Positions 35,301-47,164 are shown, numbered from the stretch's first letter. The stretch: DNA of 64,000 nucleotides from Macrolepiota albuminosa (GCA_027475525.1 JAMWFC010000107.1:627963-691962), one strand, 5' to 3'. The notes: generated from the letters alone by a model not told the origin. Numbers and translations are program-made.

Positions 35301-35708
35301 CAAACCGTACATTTACAATATGACGTCAGAGAAGCTGTTAAGCAATTGAACCTGCCCTAACTTGATTCCCTGGACTGGACAGAACTGATGGAAATTGATT
35401 CTTTGATTGATAAGATTTTATTAACAACTTGCATCATCCCTTGAATTCAACTGATTGCCAGTATGAAAGAAACACAATAATAGAGCTTCAAAACTGATTC
35501 GGATGGACTAAGGATCGGTCATTGTGTCCACAGCATTATCATCATGATTCAAAGTGTCTGATTCAACGCGTTGAGATGCGTCTCTGTCATATCGATTGAT
35601 TTGAATTTACTATAAACCCATGTCGATTCAAACACCAAAACCATGCTCATTACCTCAATCACTGTTTCAGACAGGCGCTCATTTCATAATTTACTATCTG
35701 CACCAATT
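35301..35708. other. Intergenic, nothing recognised
   Basis: About 400 bp between the phospholipase pseudogene and the membrane-protein gene. No coding or RNA feature was seen. Confidence 0.45.
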
Positions 35709-36990
35709 ATGACTCCTGAAGAACGGCAAATCCTCCAGCACATTGGACAGAATCTACTTGTGGACTCGATTGAGACCATAGTTGAAGCTCTTTTATATGG
35801 TATCCTCTCTCTCTACGTCAGAACCAGTGCTGACTTCTCTAAAGGTTTTCTTACACCAATTGCAATTGTTACTGCCTGCCAGTGCGATGGCTTTTGATAA
35901 AAACACATATATTCAACCTGATCTTTTATGTCAAACAGGCAACCAAACCAAACCTGGCGCTCTAAATGCCAAGTAGCAGTTATCTGGTTTGGTATTATTG
36001 CGTCTAGCATAAGTTGTCTGATACACATTGGGGCTTCAGTCGTCGAGTTTCAATTTTTCCAAGGCAATGTTCTATCTCTTTCACAAAGGCTCCAATATGT
36101 TGATGCCTCTCTTGGGAATTGGAACATAGCCGTCGGCTGGTTTATCTTTATCCCTGTGAGTCTATATTGAAACAATTTTAAAGAATCTGGATCAGAACTG
36201 GCTTAGCCAGTCATCAATGACGGCTTCATCATCTGGCGTGCATGGGTTGTCTTCCAAAGACGACGTTGGATACTACGCCTTTGTATATTGCTATGGCTGT
36301 GTGCTCTTGGTGTGTTGCATTTATATTATATCTAATATAAGCTAATAATATATACAGTTTTCACCCTTACCTTTATATCAATTCTTTCAGACCCTAAAGT
36401 TTTTATGTCAGCTGTTGAATCTAACAATATCACGTTTGATATCCTAAATGTCGCAGTCTATTTCTGGTCATTCTTGATCAACTCTGTTGCAACATGCTTT
36501 ATTGGTTGGACATTATGGTATGCTCTTCTTCATGCAATATTATCTGATTACTGTGTGTTAATGCAATGTCCAGGAAACATGTGAAATTCTTACGAAAAAA
36601 CATTGATAGCAAACAGCGTCAGTCATTCAAATTATGGCACATCCTAGGTCTCTTGGTAGATGCTGGAGCATTGTATGCTGTTTTGCAGGTTGGTTTTCGA
36701 TCATATTCTGACTATGACAGTGTTTATGACTCGGATTACAGCTCCTAGCAATTGTGATGCCTCTTGCAACCAGCCCAAACGATTTCTCTCTATGGATTGC
36801 CTGCGATGTAGTTGATGAGTTTTATTACGACGTCTCAGTATGTATCATCTTTGCTAATGATTTTAAATGTGTTCATCTTCTGCAGTTTGTCTATCCGGCA
36901 TTGACAATTGCCCTCATCCGCGGCCCATTTTCAATTTCAGGCATACATGAGACTGTAGAATCACTCCAGATATCTGCGCCTGGTGTCTGA
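35709..36990 (+). CDS. Multi-pass membrane protein of unknown function, multi-exon
   Basis: The likely start is the ATG at 35709 (MTPEERQILQHIGQNL). Exons separated by 45-60 bp introns encode successive hydrophobic helices: WFGIIASSISCLIHIGASVV (about 35980), WNIAVGWFIFIP followed after an intron by INDGFIIWRAWVVF (about 36210-36260), VYFWSFLINSVATCFIGWTLW (about 36455-36520), LLVDAGALYAVLQ (about 36650) and FVYPALTIALI (about 36890). The arrangement of about six or seven membrane segments with DG-x-x-x-WRAW after the third matches a large family of predicted seven-helix proteins in Agaricomycetes with no assigned function. Boundaries of the first two exons are uncertain because the obvious frame meets a stop at 35897. 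Confidence 0.55.
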
Positions 36991-37550
36991 TCACAGCGAT
37001 GCCATACCGACTTACTTCTACTAGAATCTTACAGTCTCTCTTTCCATCTCCTTCATCAAAGAATTTGTCACTCTTTACCTTGACTCCATGACCTTCCTGC
37101 CCGAATATTTATTTATTTCGTTGAGAGCGTGTATTTATTTGGCGTCGAACATTATATGAATATCCTCACTGCACCTGCGAGACTTGAATTCTTGTGTTCC
37201 GCACCTTCTTAATGCAGCGATCCGCTACTGATTCATTCAATGGGTCTGTGTTCAGCTTCGAATTTACGGCCTATTCCATATCGTCAATGGAGCAGTTTAT
37301 TACAAACGAAAGTTGTCCGAAGGAACAAAACACGAGCAGCATGCCACAAAATTCGTCAAGTCTACACAGAAAGTAAACATTGAATCGTACATTTCACCTC
37401 TTACCAACATCTCTATAGAGCACTACTACCTATATATAAATGGGCAACGTAGGGTTCAAGCCTCTCCACTCAGGCCCAGTAACAAAATCCTTCTCGTCAA
37501 TAAGGAAATCCTAGCATCACACGCCCCGTCAGCAAAGTGTCAACAAACCA
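36991..37550. other. Intergenic, nothing recognised
   Basis: About 560 bp between the ends of two convergent genes (membrane protein and phospholipase D1). No further feature was seen. Confidence 0.5.
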
Positions 37551-40500
37551 CTAACAAAATAAACACACCAATGGACATTCCACAAGCGCACCACGCACAC
37601 CCGCAAGGCGACTTTTAACGCGCTGAAGGTCTACACCCGGAACGACATGGCCAGTCTTCACCTTCGGCACATAATTCTACAACGAAAGGGAAAAAAAAAT
37701 CACAACTCGTCAATATCACACTCATCAAAACCGTATGATCAAACAACGTACATCATAAGCAGCCCACGTCCTCACAAGGTTAGTCGGAACAGGCCTGAAA
37801 ATCTCCGTAAAGATCTTCCTATTCTCAATTGCCGTCTTCTGGAACAACTCGACCGTCTTCTCGTCAAGGGGATCCGCAACGAGCGCGTCCTGCTCTAAAC
37901 ACGTCTCATCATCGTTGCGATACGGGGCCGGGCGCATGAAAGAAGTCACGCATGAGTCGCCGTTCATGACCATCTGCGGCGGCATCAGGCCAAGGTGCTC
38001 TTCAAAAGGAAGTGAGTTGAGTGAGGCCGTAAAACATGGGTGTAACTTAACGCACCTCGGAAGAGTTTACGACGCAATGTAGCAGCGAAACGTCCGGCAC
38101 GGTAAGGCTGACCGTCCATGAACGAATCAATCTTCTCGTTGTCCTCGACAACCAAGCAGATCTCCGAATCTCCATCCCCCTGTAGTGCCGTCAACATCAT
38201 AGTTCTTTGGTTTCATAATATACCTTACCTTCTGGCTACGATCATTGATATTCGCTGACCCCATCTGAGACGAAAGATGAACTCATATGAGCCAATTGTC
38301 AGACAAAATGCACATACAATAACTTTGTCGTCGTCAACAATCATAACCTTTGAATGAATGTAAAGCAGCTCCGAAACATATCTATCAAACAAAATCAATG
38401 ATAATCAAGAGATCAAGAGAGAGAGAAAAAGTATCACATACGCATTCAACTCCTCCTCCTCAGTCCCAAACCATTTCTCATCAACCAGCTCCGTCCGATC
38501 CCACAACATATGCTGCGAAACAGTATCCGACACCTCCTGATCCCCTCTCAAACCCTCCGCGCCACTCTCAAACTTCCTCACGATCTCCCGCGCCTCCTCA
38601 GCTGACTCGGGGATCCGCACCGTCTCGGTCCTAACGGGCGTCTTCTCAGATTGAACTATAGCTTCAGTCGTAGGCTCCGGCATCGCAAGCGTCACTTCCT
38701 TGTGTGTGCTCGCAGGGTCTTGCCCGATCCACTGGCGCGCAAGCGCTACTTGCGCCTCGTGGAATTTGACACCCGAGTTTTGCTCCATCTTGGAGATGAA
38801 CGAATCTAGGACGAACACGAATTTCAGCGACGAAGTCGGCAGCAACATCGGACTACTCACTCCACGGAGCGTTGATCCTATCATACGCCCGGAGATGATA
38901 AAAGCGTATATAATCCATCCTGGTCCATATATTAGGACCACCTGAAAGGATGACAAGTAAACGAGCTCACGGTTCAATCCCCTTCTCCCTCAGCTTCTCA
39001 TATATACTTCCACCACCCCGATTGATCGACCTATACTGAGCAGCCATAATCGTCTTGAGTGACCCCTCGTTCTTCACGTCGCCCGAAAATCCAGGAAGTT
39101 CTGGGATGCAGACGATGACCTAGAATTATGTCGACAAATCAGCAGGATTAACGCTGGATGGGTGACGAACCTTAAATTTGGCGCCTTCATTGAAAGCACG
39201 AGTGATCCTTTCAACGAGCGCGCCTGCGATACGGTTAACGACTTGATCGCCATCCTGTGTGGCTGAAACGCTTGAAAGGGGACATATGACGTTATATATG
39301 CTTCCTGATGTGGTTCGCGGGTACTTACAAGAACTGGTTCTCTAAGTTACATTTAAGATTCAGTACAGCCCCTTTCGCCCGTTCAGGTACCACATACCAA
39401 TATAAATAAAATGCTTCGACTGCTTGATCAATCCAATATCTAAACAACCATTAGTCCCCTCTGTGAACTCTCGACATACAGCGTACTCACATGCATTCTG
39501 AATACTACTCTCCGTCAAAACGCCATGCGACCAATCCGACACGCTCCTCACAACCTGGACTTGACAGTTCCCGGGTTGCGGAATGGGATACGCCGCGTCT
39601 TCCTCGTCAGACCTACCGGAAAACTTGCTGTTCCAGCGCTGGTGATACTGGTGTCCGATCTCGCGCCACTTTTGGAGATGAGGGTGGCCTAAAGGGCGCA
39701 AAAGAATTTTAACATCCATTGCGGAAACAGTAAGATAGAAGCGCACGAGCAACAGCCTCGTTAGGCGCGGCTTCGACATCATGTGGGAGGCTGAGCCAAG
39801 GGAAGCGTCTGAAAGGATTATTATTACTTGCTCGAGGAAGCACGTAGATGGGGAGGAAAGTGTAACTTACCCATCATCTCGATACTAAATCAAGAAATTT
39901 GAGAAATGACATGTATACGATGGAAAAGAATAATACCTTGCGCTTCTTAATCTCATTCCAACGCTCAACGAAATGCTGAACAATGTCTAATACTACAGGC
40001 CCAAGGAGCGTCATGTGAACCTACATCCATCCATTCATAATCAACATCAGCTACCAAAGATTGCAATGTCTTGAAAAAGAACATACGTCATGCCAAGGCA
40101 TCCTCGCCGTTTCCAAAATCGACAACGTATTGCTCGCATAGTTATACACTTCCTTGAAATCCATCACACGCGCATTATTGTAATCCTGCCCGGGGAACAA
40201 CGTGGACGCGAAATCGGTAGGGTGAACGTCCGCGAGAGGGTGAGTGTGCGTGTCCCAACGACCGAAGCACAAATCCAGGCCACCAATGGCAGCGAAATGG
40301 TTATCGACGACAACGACCTGAAAGTTGACGCGTGAGCCCACCGCAATGGAAAAAGAATCGAAAAGAAGCATACTTTTTCGTGGTGCGACCAGAATTCGAC
40401 GCTGTCCTTGGCACCGATGTGGTCGGGATGGCGCATGCAGGTAATGTTAGGGTGGAGTCTGTCCAGGGTGTTCTGTAATCTAAGATCGAATATTATTCTT

Positions 40501-41224
40501 GCAAACGTGTGGAAGATGACGAACCTTGGTGTGTTTGGAACTCATGGCCATGGTTTGGGTAACCTACAAGGAGCAAAATGAGCATGGGCATTCGACTTCA
40601 TAGACGCATATGTACCTCCTTGTAGACAATTACATGGATTTTGACCCCTTGTTCTGCCTTGCGTTTCAAGATTCTGTCGAGACGCCATTCTGGATAATAC
40701 GCGGGAGGGCGACGAAGGTATAACTCAGGGGTAAGCCACCAGTCCTAAACTGAATAAGATTATGTAGTCACGATGAGATGATTCTTATACGTACGAGGAT
40801 GAAGATAGCCTCTTTAGCATTCTCCAACATCTCAGACAGAGCCCACATGTAGTCGTGCCCATCGATATGCCTAGATCGTTCTTATTCTCATGTATAGTGC
40901 CTCAGGGGATTGGCGTACCATTTAACGTCGTTGCCGCCTCTCTCTCCCGCAAAACTCTGGAAGCGATGGCCTGCCTTAATCTGTTCCCTCACTGCATCCT
41001 GGGCTTGCTCCTCTGGTTCGTCATGGCGCCCTACAAATGATGACCATTGGTTGATTCGCGTCATCCATGTCACACCTCGAACGCACGATTTGGATTCCAT
41101 CTGCCTGTCAGGGGTGAGTCAAACACCAGTTGTGAAAGGGATAGGAGAACAAACCTATAACTTCAGCACGAGCATGCTTGAGACCTTTGTTGACTTTTGC
41201 CTCGAGTCCCTTGAAGAAGGCCAT
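37551..41224 (-). CDS. Phospholipase D1
   Basis: The enzyme hydrolyses phosphatidylcholine to phosphatidic acid and choline at membranes. The start is the ATG at 41224 (MAFFKGLEAKVNKGL); the stop is at 37551-37553 after a typical fungal PLD C-terminus, VPKVKTGHVVPGVDLQRVK. Around 15 short exons follow one another. GHDYMWALSEMLENAKEAIFI opens the catalytic part (about 40830-40860). HKD motif 1 is split by an intron (HHEK, 40385, then VVVVDNHFAAIGGLDLCFGRWD, about 40320-40250). FPGQDYNNARV and RMPWHDV follow, then IENQF (about 39330). HKD motif 2 is HSKVMIVDDDK (about 38330), followed by NINDRSQKGDGDSE. No PX or PH domain is evident at the short N-terminus. Both catalytic motifs are complete, so it looks functional. 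It is divergent from the gene at 41495. Confidence 0.9.
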
Positions 41225-41445
41225 CGCGGCAGAAGATGGTGGTTTGAATGCAAGTGCAGTTGGGGGGCAAACTGGGCCAAGCAAACGTTGATAGGAACAA
41301 CCAGGGTGCCTTCTTTTAAGTAAACTTTTGACTGAGACAACCAGGAATGTTTCACGATCTGATTTCGAGTTCGAACTCAAATGACGCCATCAGCGATCGA
41401 GGGGACGCGTCCAACTCTAAATTCCCGCGACCCACGACGCGTAAC

Positions 41446-41453
41446 TATATAAG
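41446..41453 (+). promoter_or_regulatory. TATA box
   Basis: tatataag lies 42 bp upstream of the ATG at 41495, followed by a CT-rich stretch, a usual arrangement in fungal promoters. Confidence 0.6.
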
Positions 41454-41494
41454 CCCCGCTCTCTCTCCGACTCTTCTTCCCAAATACCACCACA

Positions 41495-41992
41495 ATGGCC
41501 TCCCTGGAGGAGTTCCTCTACATGACCGACGCCATCCTCCCGTATCTCGAGCGCCCACCACCTCTCAGCCACTCCGAGCAGCATTCCTACCTCGTCGCCA
41601 GTCTCGAGTTCGCATATACCGCCGTAGAACTGGTTGAGGCGCAACTAGAGCGCAGTCTTCGTGCCGCACAGGACGGTCTCGCAGCTGCGATGACAGAGGG
41701 AGAGATCTTGGAGATGGAGAAGCTTCTTGTGGCAGAGCAGAAGAAGATGGACGATATGAAGACAAACTGTCGGATTCGTACCCAGCACATCGTAGAGTCT
41801 AAGCATCGCAAGAGTGCGTACTACCGCTGGATCTCTCATCTGCTTGTCATTAGAACTGTTCCCAGATCCAATCGTGTCTTCGTCAAAGTCTCCAGCCAAG
41901 GGCGAAAAGTCAAAGCCGAAAAGAAGGATGAGTCTAAGCTTGCTGGGTTGACCATGTTTTTGTCTTTCAGATGTATTTTTACACCCGTTTGA
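41495..41992 (+). CDS. Uncharacterised 165-aa protein
   Basis: A single exon with ATG in a good context (accacaATGG) and an upstream TATA box encodes 165 aa. Residues about 45-95 are helical and charged (VEAQLERSLRAAQDGL, EILEMEKLLVAEQKKMDDMK), a likely coiled coil; the C-terminal part is basic. There is no signal peptide and no recognised domain. It is divergent from phospholipase D1, with starts about 270 bp apart. Confidence 0.55.
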   Translation: MASLEEFLYMTDAILPYLERPPPLSHSEQHSYLVASLEFAYTAVELVEAQLERSLRAAQDGLAAAMTEGEILEMEKLLVAEQKKMDDMKTNCRIRTQHIVESKHRKSAYYRWISHLLVIRTVPRSNRVFVKVSSQGRKVKAEKKDESKLAGLTMFLSFRCIFTPV

Positions 41993-42282
41993 GATTGCTG
42001 AACCCGTTACAAATATAGATTGTTCAACTATCAAATTTGTAAAACCAGCCTTTGCAGATTCTGTGTACATGTACGATGTCTTCTTACGAACCGCTTTCTT
42101 TCAACATCGAATAAACTCGTTTCGTCACGCAAAAGTCGGCTAATCAAACTTCAACGAGTCGCGTCGTCATGAGGGAGAAACATAATCGCATTTACAAGAA
42201 TGAAGAGACCAATTAGGATTATACGCGACGAAGAAAATCATAACAGAACAACCATCCCGGAAGCACTCCAAACACTTCTCCA

Positions 42283-42770
42283 CTACCATCCATACCCATA
42301 ATCACGATCATCATCCCACCCATACCCTCCACCATACCGACGGCCTCCATTATACCCCCACCTATCCCCACCCCACCTATCCTTACGGTACCCATAACCA
42401 CGATCCTTCCCGCCCCACCACTTACGGTTATACCCACCCCCATAATACCTATCATCGTCCCAGTCGTTATATCCCCACCCACCACGACGATAATGCTGAT
42501 TTTCCCCATGCGGGACGGACTGAACGCGGTGCGGGGGGTTCCACACGGGCTTAGGTTCGTTATGATGCAAGCCTTGCGGCTGCTCCATGGCGTGTGGATC
42601 ATTATTCTCGGTTGAGCGCTACGCAAGGGGGAGTTAGTATCCACCACGACATTGGAGGAAGGGAGAGAACTGACCTCGCTCAAGTTATCCGAGGCGGAAT
42701 CCCCAAGGTAAGGAGCGGCGAACGCAGCCTGGAAGAAGATAGCAGTCACTGCGATGGTGTTAAATTTCAT
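42283..42770 (-). CDS. Small secreted Gly/Tyr/Trp-rich protein
   Basis: Exon 1 is 42770-42675 and exon 2 is 42618-42283, joined through a 56-bp GT-AG intron (GTCAGT donor) in phase: 143 aa. A signal peptide is clear (MKFNTIAVTAIFFQAAFAAP). The second half is repetitive and rich in Gly, Tyr, Trp, Asp and Arg (YYGGGYNRKWWGG, YGYRKDRWGG, YGGGYGWDDD) and ends in GYGW. Such composition fits a wall-associated or structural secreted protein. Reading through the intron gives a hydrophobic Met/Gly-rich frame that is clearly wrong. Confidence 0.65.
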
Positions 42771-42877
42771 GGTGCAAATAAGTCAATGCGAGACTGAGTG
42801 TGTGATTGAGTGGTTGTGGTGTGTTCAATCCGATCTGAGAGGATTGGAACGATGTAGCTCATCCCTCATCCCGGGGG

Positions 42878-42885
42878 TATTTATA
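42878..42885 (-). promoter_or_regulatory. TATA box of the secreted-protein gene
   Basis: TATAAATA on the minus strand lies 108 bp upstream of the ATG at 42770. Confidence 0.55.
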
Positions 42886-43124
42886 CAACTTTCCTCGATA
42901 GAGGGGCTACGTGCGTATTTGGGAAGCGCCACAGTTCCTTATAGGAGAACACCCTTTCGGGGAAGAGGTGGGGCGCAGGTGACCCACTCTTTGAATGAAA
43001 AAAGGAGGTTTCGTGAAAGTGAATCACGTTGGATGGAGACGTGTATCAATAGGTCACGGGAGACCATCCCTTTCATATGCAAATGATCCATGAGTCCTAA
43101 AAACGAAGAAGTCTAGCTTCTTTA

Positions 43125-43204
43125 AACCAATGATGGGGATCGAACCCACAACCTTCGCCTCGTGCTGATAGGAAAGCGATGCTCTACCATTGAGCCACAT
43201 TGGC
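43125..43204 (-). tRNA. tRNA-Arg (anticodon CCT) with 8-nt intron
   Basis: Read on the minus strand, a 7-bp acceptor stem (GCCAATG with CATTGGT, one G-U pair), D arm GCTC-AATGGTA-GAGC, anticodon stem TCGCT/GGCGA and T arm GTGGG-TTCGATC-CCCAT fold as a cloverleaf. The anticodon loop has 15 nt instead of 7; with the canonical intron position after base 37, the loop is TT-CCT-A plus intron TCAGCACG plus A. This gives anticodon CCT (Arg). A T-run (43100-43104 region) downstream can serve as RNA polymerase III terminator. The discriminator base is T, which is unusual. Confidence 0.7.
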
Positions 43205-43331
43205 ATTTGAAAGGCAAACAACGCCATGTATAATATTAGGCGCCGAGATGTTCAGTTGATGGTTGGGAGGTAAGAAAGTAATTTACAATGCCCTGGACCG
43301 CGTCAACCTGTTGAAGTCTAGTCCACGACAA

Positions 43332-43504
43332 CTGTAGAGTACACGATGTGAGCTATGTCTCCTCAGTCTAAGTGTACTTGACTCCGATTGCCTACCTGTA
43401 GAGTACACGATGTGAGCTATGTCTCTAAGGTAGGGTAAGTAAAGTGTCCGTCGTATGTACAAGACGTTAACTCACCCTCAGTATAAGTGTACTTGACTGA
43501 GGGT
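43332..43504. repeat. Short direct repeats and ACCCTCAGT hairpin
   Basis: tgtagagtacacgatgtgag and the bases after it occur at 43333 and again 64 bp later. At 43474-43504 a perfect 9-bp inverted repeat, ACCCTCAGT/ACTGAGGGT, encloses aagtgtacttg. A related hairpin is at 63450-63488. Confidence 0.6.
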
Positions 43505-45050
43505 GTATGTATGTACGATGCTGTATATATATACTATAATGTGTCGCTCAGGGATGATACAGGTATATGGAATTTTACGGTCAGGGTTGCCACTTACGGT
43601 GTCGTCTAACACAACCTAGTACGGCCGCCATCAGAGAGAGTTCCCTCCAGTACATTTGTCGAAGTGAGAGTTCCCTACAGGACTCAGTCTCACTTGCACC
43701 TCCTATAGGTTGTCACGTGGTTGCCGCGGTTTCAGGCCCGTTGCATTGGTCTTCTTTTAACGTCAATCCAAAGAAAATGGGGTCGGAGGAAAATAAATGA
43801 CCCGGTGGTGATATGTGCATCCGTAGCGGTTAGTGATGTTCCGGCCTGGCTTGTGGGGGCATTGGCTCAGAAAATACCTGGGCCAAACCTGAGCCCCCGA
43901 TCCTGGCCCTGGCCCTGGCTTGGCTTGGCCTGGAACTGTACTCGGGGATAGGAACACCTCAGTCGTTGACATACAGATTGAGGTGAGTAGACTTATATCA
44001 CGTTCTGCATCCATCGTCCAGCCGACATTTGTTCATACATCCGCAGCTACAACAACCGTCGCCACTGTGGCAGGATCCTCAACTCCATCGAACCAGACAA
44101 CCAATGGTGGTGGGGTTGTTCACTACACCTCAATCTCGACCCTTGTAATGCTCAATATTCTCAATTATTGTCCAAGTATGAGCTGCGATGGAGTAGATAT
44201 TGCCCAATTGAACGGTACTCTCCCAGCCCTGCATTACTGTTCGTTCTAATTCATTTGCGGCAATGCATAGTCATTCTTTGACTAAAGGTGGTCAATCAAA
44301 ACTTCATCTTTGCGATCGACTCGGAGATTACATCTCACCGGCCTATCTTCGGTAGGATCATTCTGTTGCCTTGGTGATGATATGTATATTCATCGTGCCT
44401 GCATTGATTGGCGCTGGCGGGATAAGCAGGTATTTGAATCTCAAAACTCAACAATACAATACTTAGCTGTCACTCTGGAAGAACATCAATTGCAATTCTC
44501 TATGCATTTGTGCCTGAGACTTTTCGGAGGGAACAATCTGAAAAGTTCATATTGGGAGTGGACTGTGACCTATTTTGGCCCGACAAGCGCATTTCCCTGC
44601 TTCTCGCGATCCGGAAATGAAATAACCTTTGCCTGATAATCCTTCTCGTTCATAACTACACAAGGCACGTTATCCACACAAGTCTTCCCATTCCAAGCAG
44701 TGTTGACCTATCGAGGCATGTCTTTTTCTCTTCTTCCTAAGAGGGTAACAAAGCAGGAAACAGGTGGAACCTAATTGTTCTCGTTTTTGATACAGATTAG
44801 CATGGCGTTTTTAAACGAGGTAACTCAATAACTCAGTCAGTTCCTTGATCTTCGGGGTGTCGTTGACGGACGGGAACGATTGTGCAGACCTTAGGCATCC
44901 CATCTGGACGTTTGGTCAGGTATGTCAGGTTGGAAATGCTGTCGAACCCCGGCCTTGGGTATCTTTATAAGAAGCAAAAGAGTCGCATCGCAAATGCTGG
45001 CTTTTCATCATCTTCTGCCTTCCCTTAGCCTTACAATGTTATCTTTTTAG
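43505..45050. other. Region without a confident gene
   Basis: A Ser/Thr-rich open frame at about 43990-44250 and others near 44310-44640 show fragments of protein-like sequence, but no consistent splicing. They may be remains of the secreted-protein family seen at 45051 and 47595. Confidence 0.35.
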
Positions 45051-45591
45051 AAAGTTTCGTTGACTGTACCAACTGCATCCTTTATAGTAGCGGAGTTACT
45101 CCACCTGCGGACGCTATCCAGTCTGGTCAAACTGGGGTCGCCGGTCAGTTTTTTTTCTGATATATGATCACAGCCTGACCTCCATGAAAATAAACTTAGA
45201 ATATGTCCAAGCTTGTAATTTGGCTGGCATAGTTCTCCCCGCGACCACGCTTAGTGGAGCAGTCCCTGAGATATCAACGTTTGTTGGAAATTCATTCATC
45301 TCTGTCGACCCGGGAGCGTTGACCTCGGCAATCAGTGCTAACGTCCAAATCCCAACACCCTCGTCTAATGCTGTTAATCCTTCGCAAACAAAATCAGCTG
45401 GTGGAATTGGAGGGGTAAAAGGCGGAAATAAGAATAGTGCGTCTCGAAGACGAGGGAGGGAGACTGCTAGCAGGGCCATGGTTGCGGCTGCAGCTGCCGC
45501 GGTGGCGATTTTCTTCCAAGTGCATAAATCTTCGCAATACAATGTCATGAAAAGGCTACTGGGTAATCCTGCTCGTATCTATTCTGTATAG
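45051..45591 (+). pseudogene. Cys-rich secreted-protein family member, 5' end missing
   Basis: Two exons (45051-45143 and 45200-45591) join in phase through a 56-bp intron. They encode FVDCTNCILYSSG followed by EYVQACNLAGIVLP, the same order as CSSCIVSV ... FNAVCPG in the intact gene at 47595. The C-terminus is Ala-rich and hydrophobic (SRAMVAAAAAAVAIFF) after a basic stretch but continues for 22 residues, unlike a GPI signal. No signal-peptide exon or first Cys exon was found upstream, so the gene is either truncated or its 5' exons are too small for me to place. Confidence 0.45.
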
Positions 45592-45829
45592 GTATACGAA
45601 CTCTTTCGTACAGACTAATCGAACAACCAATGAACTCGTTTTGTCACGCATAAGTAACAGGAAAGGGTTGCATTGCAAGCAGGTCTGACGCTCGTGGTGC
45701 CGACCATTTCCATCTGTCAAGTCCGTTTTCCTAGATCTGTCTCGTTCACAATTATGTTTTGAAGAGAGAACTCTTGGACATTACGTTGAGACTACATACT
45801 ACAACGTCCTCTCCTCCATTTCTTGTACA

Positions 45830-46444
45830 TTACATAACGGTCACGTTTCTCCGCCAGCACAAAACTTCGTACTCGGTGACAACAACTTCAACCCCTCCGG
45901 ATGAAACATTACAAGCACGTAATTCATCGCCCGTCTTGCCAGGAACTTTGACTCCATTTACCAATGCAAGACCATGATACAATCTCGCGCCGTTTGTGTC
46001 ACGTCCGCCGTCGATAGGGCGACTCCCCCAAGGTATGTCACCGTCCGAGGTATGAACCCACTCCATCGTCTGTGGATCAAAGGGGAGAAGATTAAAACGT
46101 CCGTGGTGCGGGTGCTCCTTGCCACCATACGCGACCGAGGCAAAAGGCTGGAGATGAGGTCCGATCTTACAGGGCTGGAGCGAGTTCTTGAAGGAGGCAG
46201 AGCCGACGAAGAGGGGTGAACCATCGGCATCATAAGATACGGGCGAGCCAGTGACTGCAGCGTCAGGGAAAGGAGATGTTGTCGTCAGAGTTACACGATA
46301 ACCACATGGCGGTACACGAGCTGCCTCGTCGGCGGGGGACTGAGGGACAGATGGGGAATCGGGAGCGGCATTCGAGACAGGAGCACCATGTTCAGTACTC
46401 GGGAAAGGAGGGGGAGTCGGAGGGGGAGTGCCGCCTGCGCCCAT
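45830..46444 (-). CDS. DM9 / DUF3421 domain protein
   Basis: The first in-frame ATG is at 46444 (MGAGGTPPPTPPPF), giving 204 aa; the frame is open upstream without ATG. A Pro/Ala/Ser-rich N-terminus precedes PLFVGSASFKNSLQPCKIGPHL and YGGKEHPHHGRFNLL, then RDTNGARLYHGLALVNGVKVPGK and ELRACNVSSGGVEVVVTEYEVL. The pattern G-x-L-Y-x-x-x-A ... PGK ... A-C ... G-G-x-E ... YEVL, twice, is characteristic of DM9 repeats (DUF3421), a lectin-like fold also found next to pore-forming domains in natterin-type proteins; no pore-forming domain is visible here. Carbohydrate binding is inference. Confidence 0.65.
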   Translation of the reverse strand: MGAGGTPPPTPPPFPSTEHGAPVSNAAPDSPSVPQSPADEAARVPPCGYRVTLTTTSPFPDAAVTGSPVSYDADGSPLFVGSASFKNSLQPCKIGPHLQPFASVAYGGKEHPHHGRFNLLPFDPQTMEWVHTSDGDIPWGSRPIDGGRDTNGARLYHGLALVNGVKVPGKTGDELRACNVSSGGVEVVVTEYEVLCWRRNVTVM

Positions 46445-46635
46445 ATAGTCCGCGGGAGAATAGAATTCGTTTCTGCGAGGAGCCAAAATATGATTGAGGA
46501 TCAAAGACGATGTCGCTCGTGGTGTCGACCAGTACAAGATACCAGATGTGTGGGGAGCAAGTACCGAGAAGAGAACTAAGCAGACTTAGAAAGCGTGGGC
46601 TGTGAAGTCTTATCTTTCTATTGCCAGAGCGACTC

Positions 46636-46645
46636 TTTTTATACC
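46636..46645 (-). promoter_or_regulatory. Possible TATA box of the DM9 gene
   Basis: TATAAAAAG on the minus strand lies about 195 bp upstream of the ATG at 46444, within a normal 5' leader distance. Confidence 0.35.
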
Positions 46646-47164
46646 TATTTGACAGTTTCTCTGGATCGCCGATCCTTATCCTGGACGCCCTCCATCGTCG
46701 ATTCCCGTCCGTATTTACATTTCGACCGTCGGTCGGTCTCGCAATTATAAACCTTATTCCCTCTTTCCATATTTGTTCAGTCGATTTCCCAATCCGTCCA
46801 TCCATCCTTACATCCGTCTTCTCGACTTTCCCATTCTCGTTGTTTTTATGCGTACCTCTTTGTTGAATCCATTTTGCGTGTCAGACCTTCTTCATGCATT
46901 TTTCCATCCGTCAAGTCCGTTTTCCTACCACACCGTCGATGACGCAAGCGGAGGAGAACAAAAGACAGCGTTCGATAAAAGGAATTGGGTGGGGAGGGTA
47001 GCGAAAAGTACGAACGTGATAATTCAAGCGACAAAGGAGCATGTGACCGCGATTCGTGAACGTTCCGGAATTCGGTTCGTACCGCCCTCTGTGGATTTAT
47101 GGTAATAACTGCCATAGGCTTATCACACATTAGACCGATACTCGTAGATTCCTGATACACTTTT

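Noticed and set aside
42219..42770. A continuous 183-codon minus-strand frame
   Set aside because: After residue 32 it reads a Met/Gly/Ile-rich sequence; splicing the 56-bp intron gives the coherent Gly/Tyr/Trp-rich frame instead.
43396..43430. The 64-bp-spaced repeat at 43333 as another 77-bp duplication
   Set aside because: The offset is 64 and only about 30 bp match, so it belongs to a different class.
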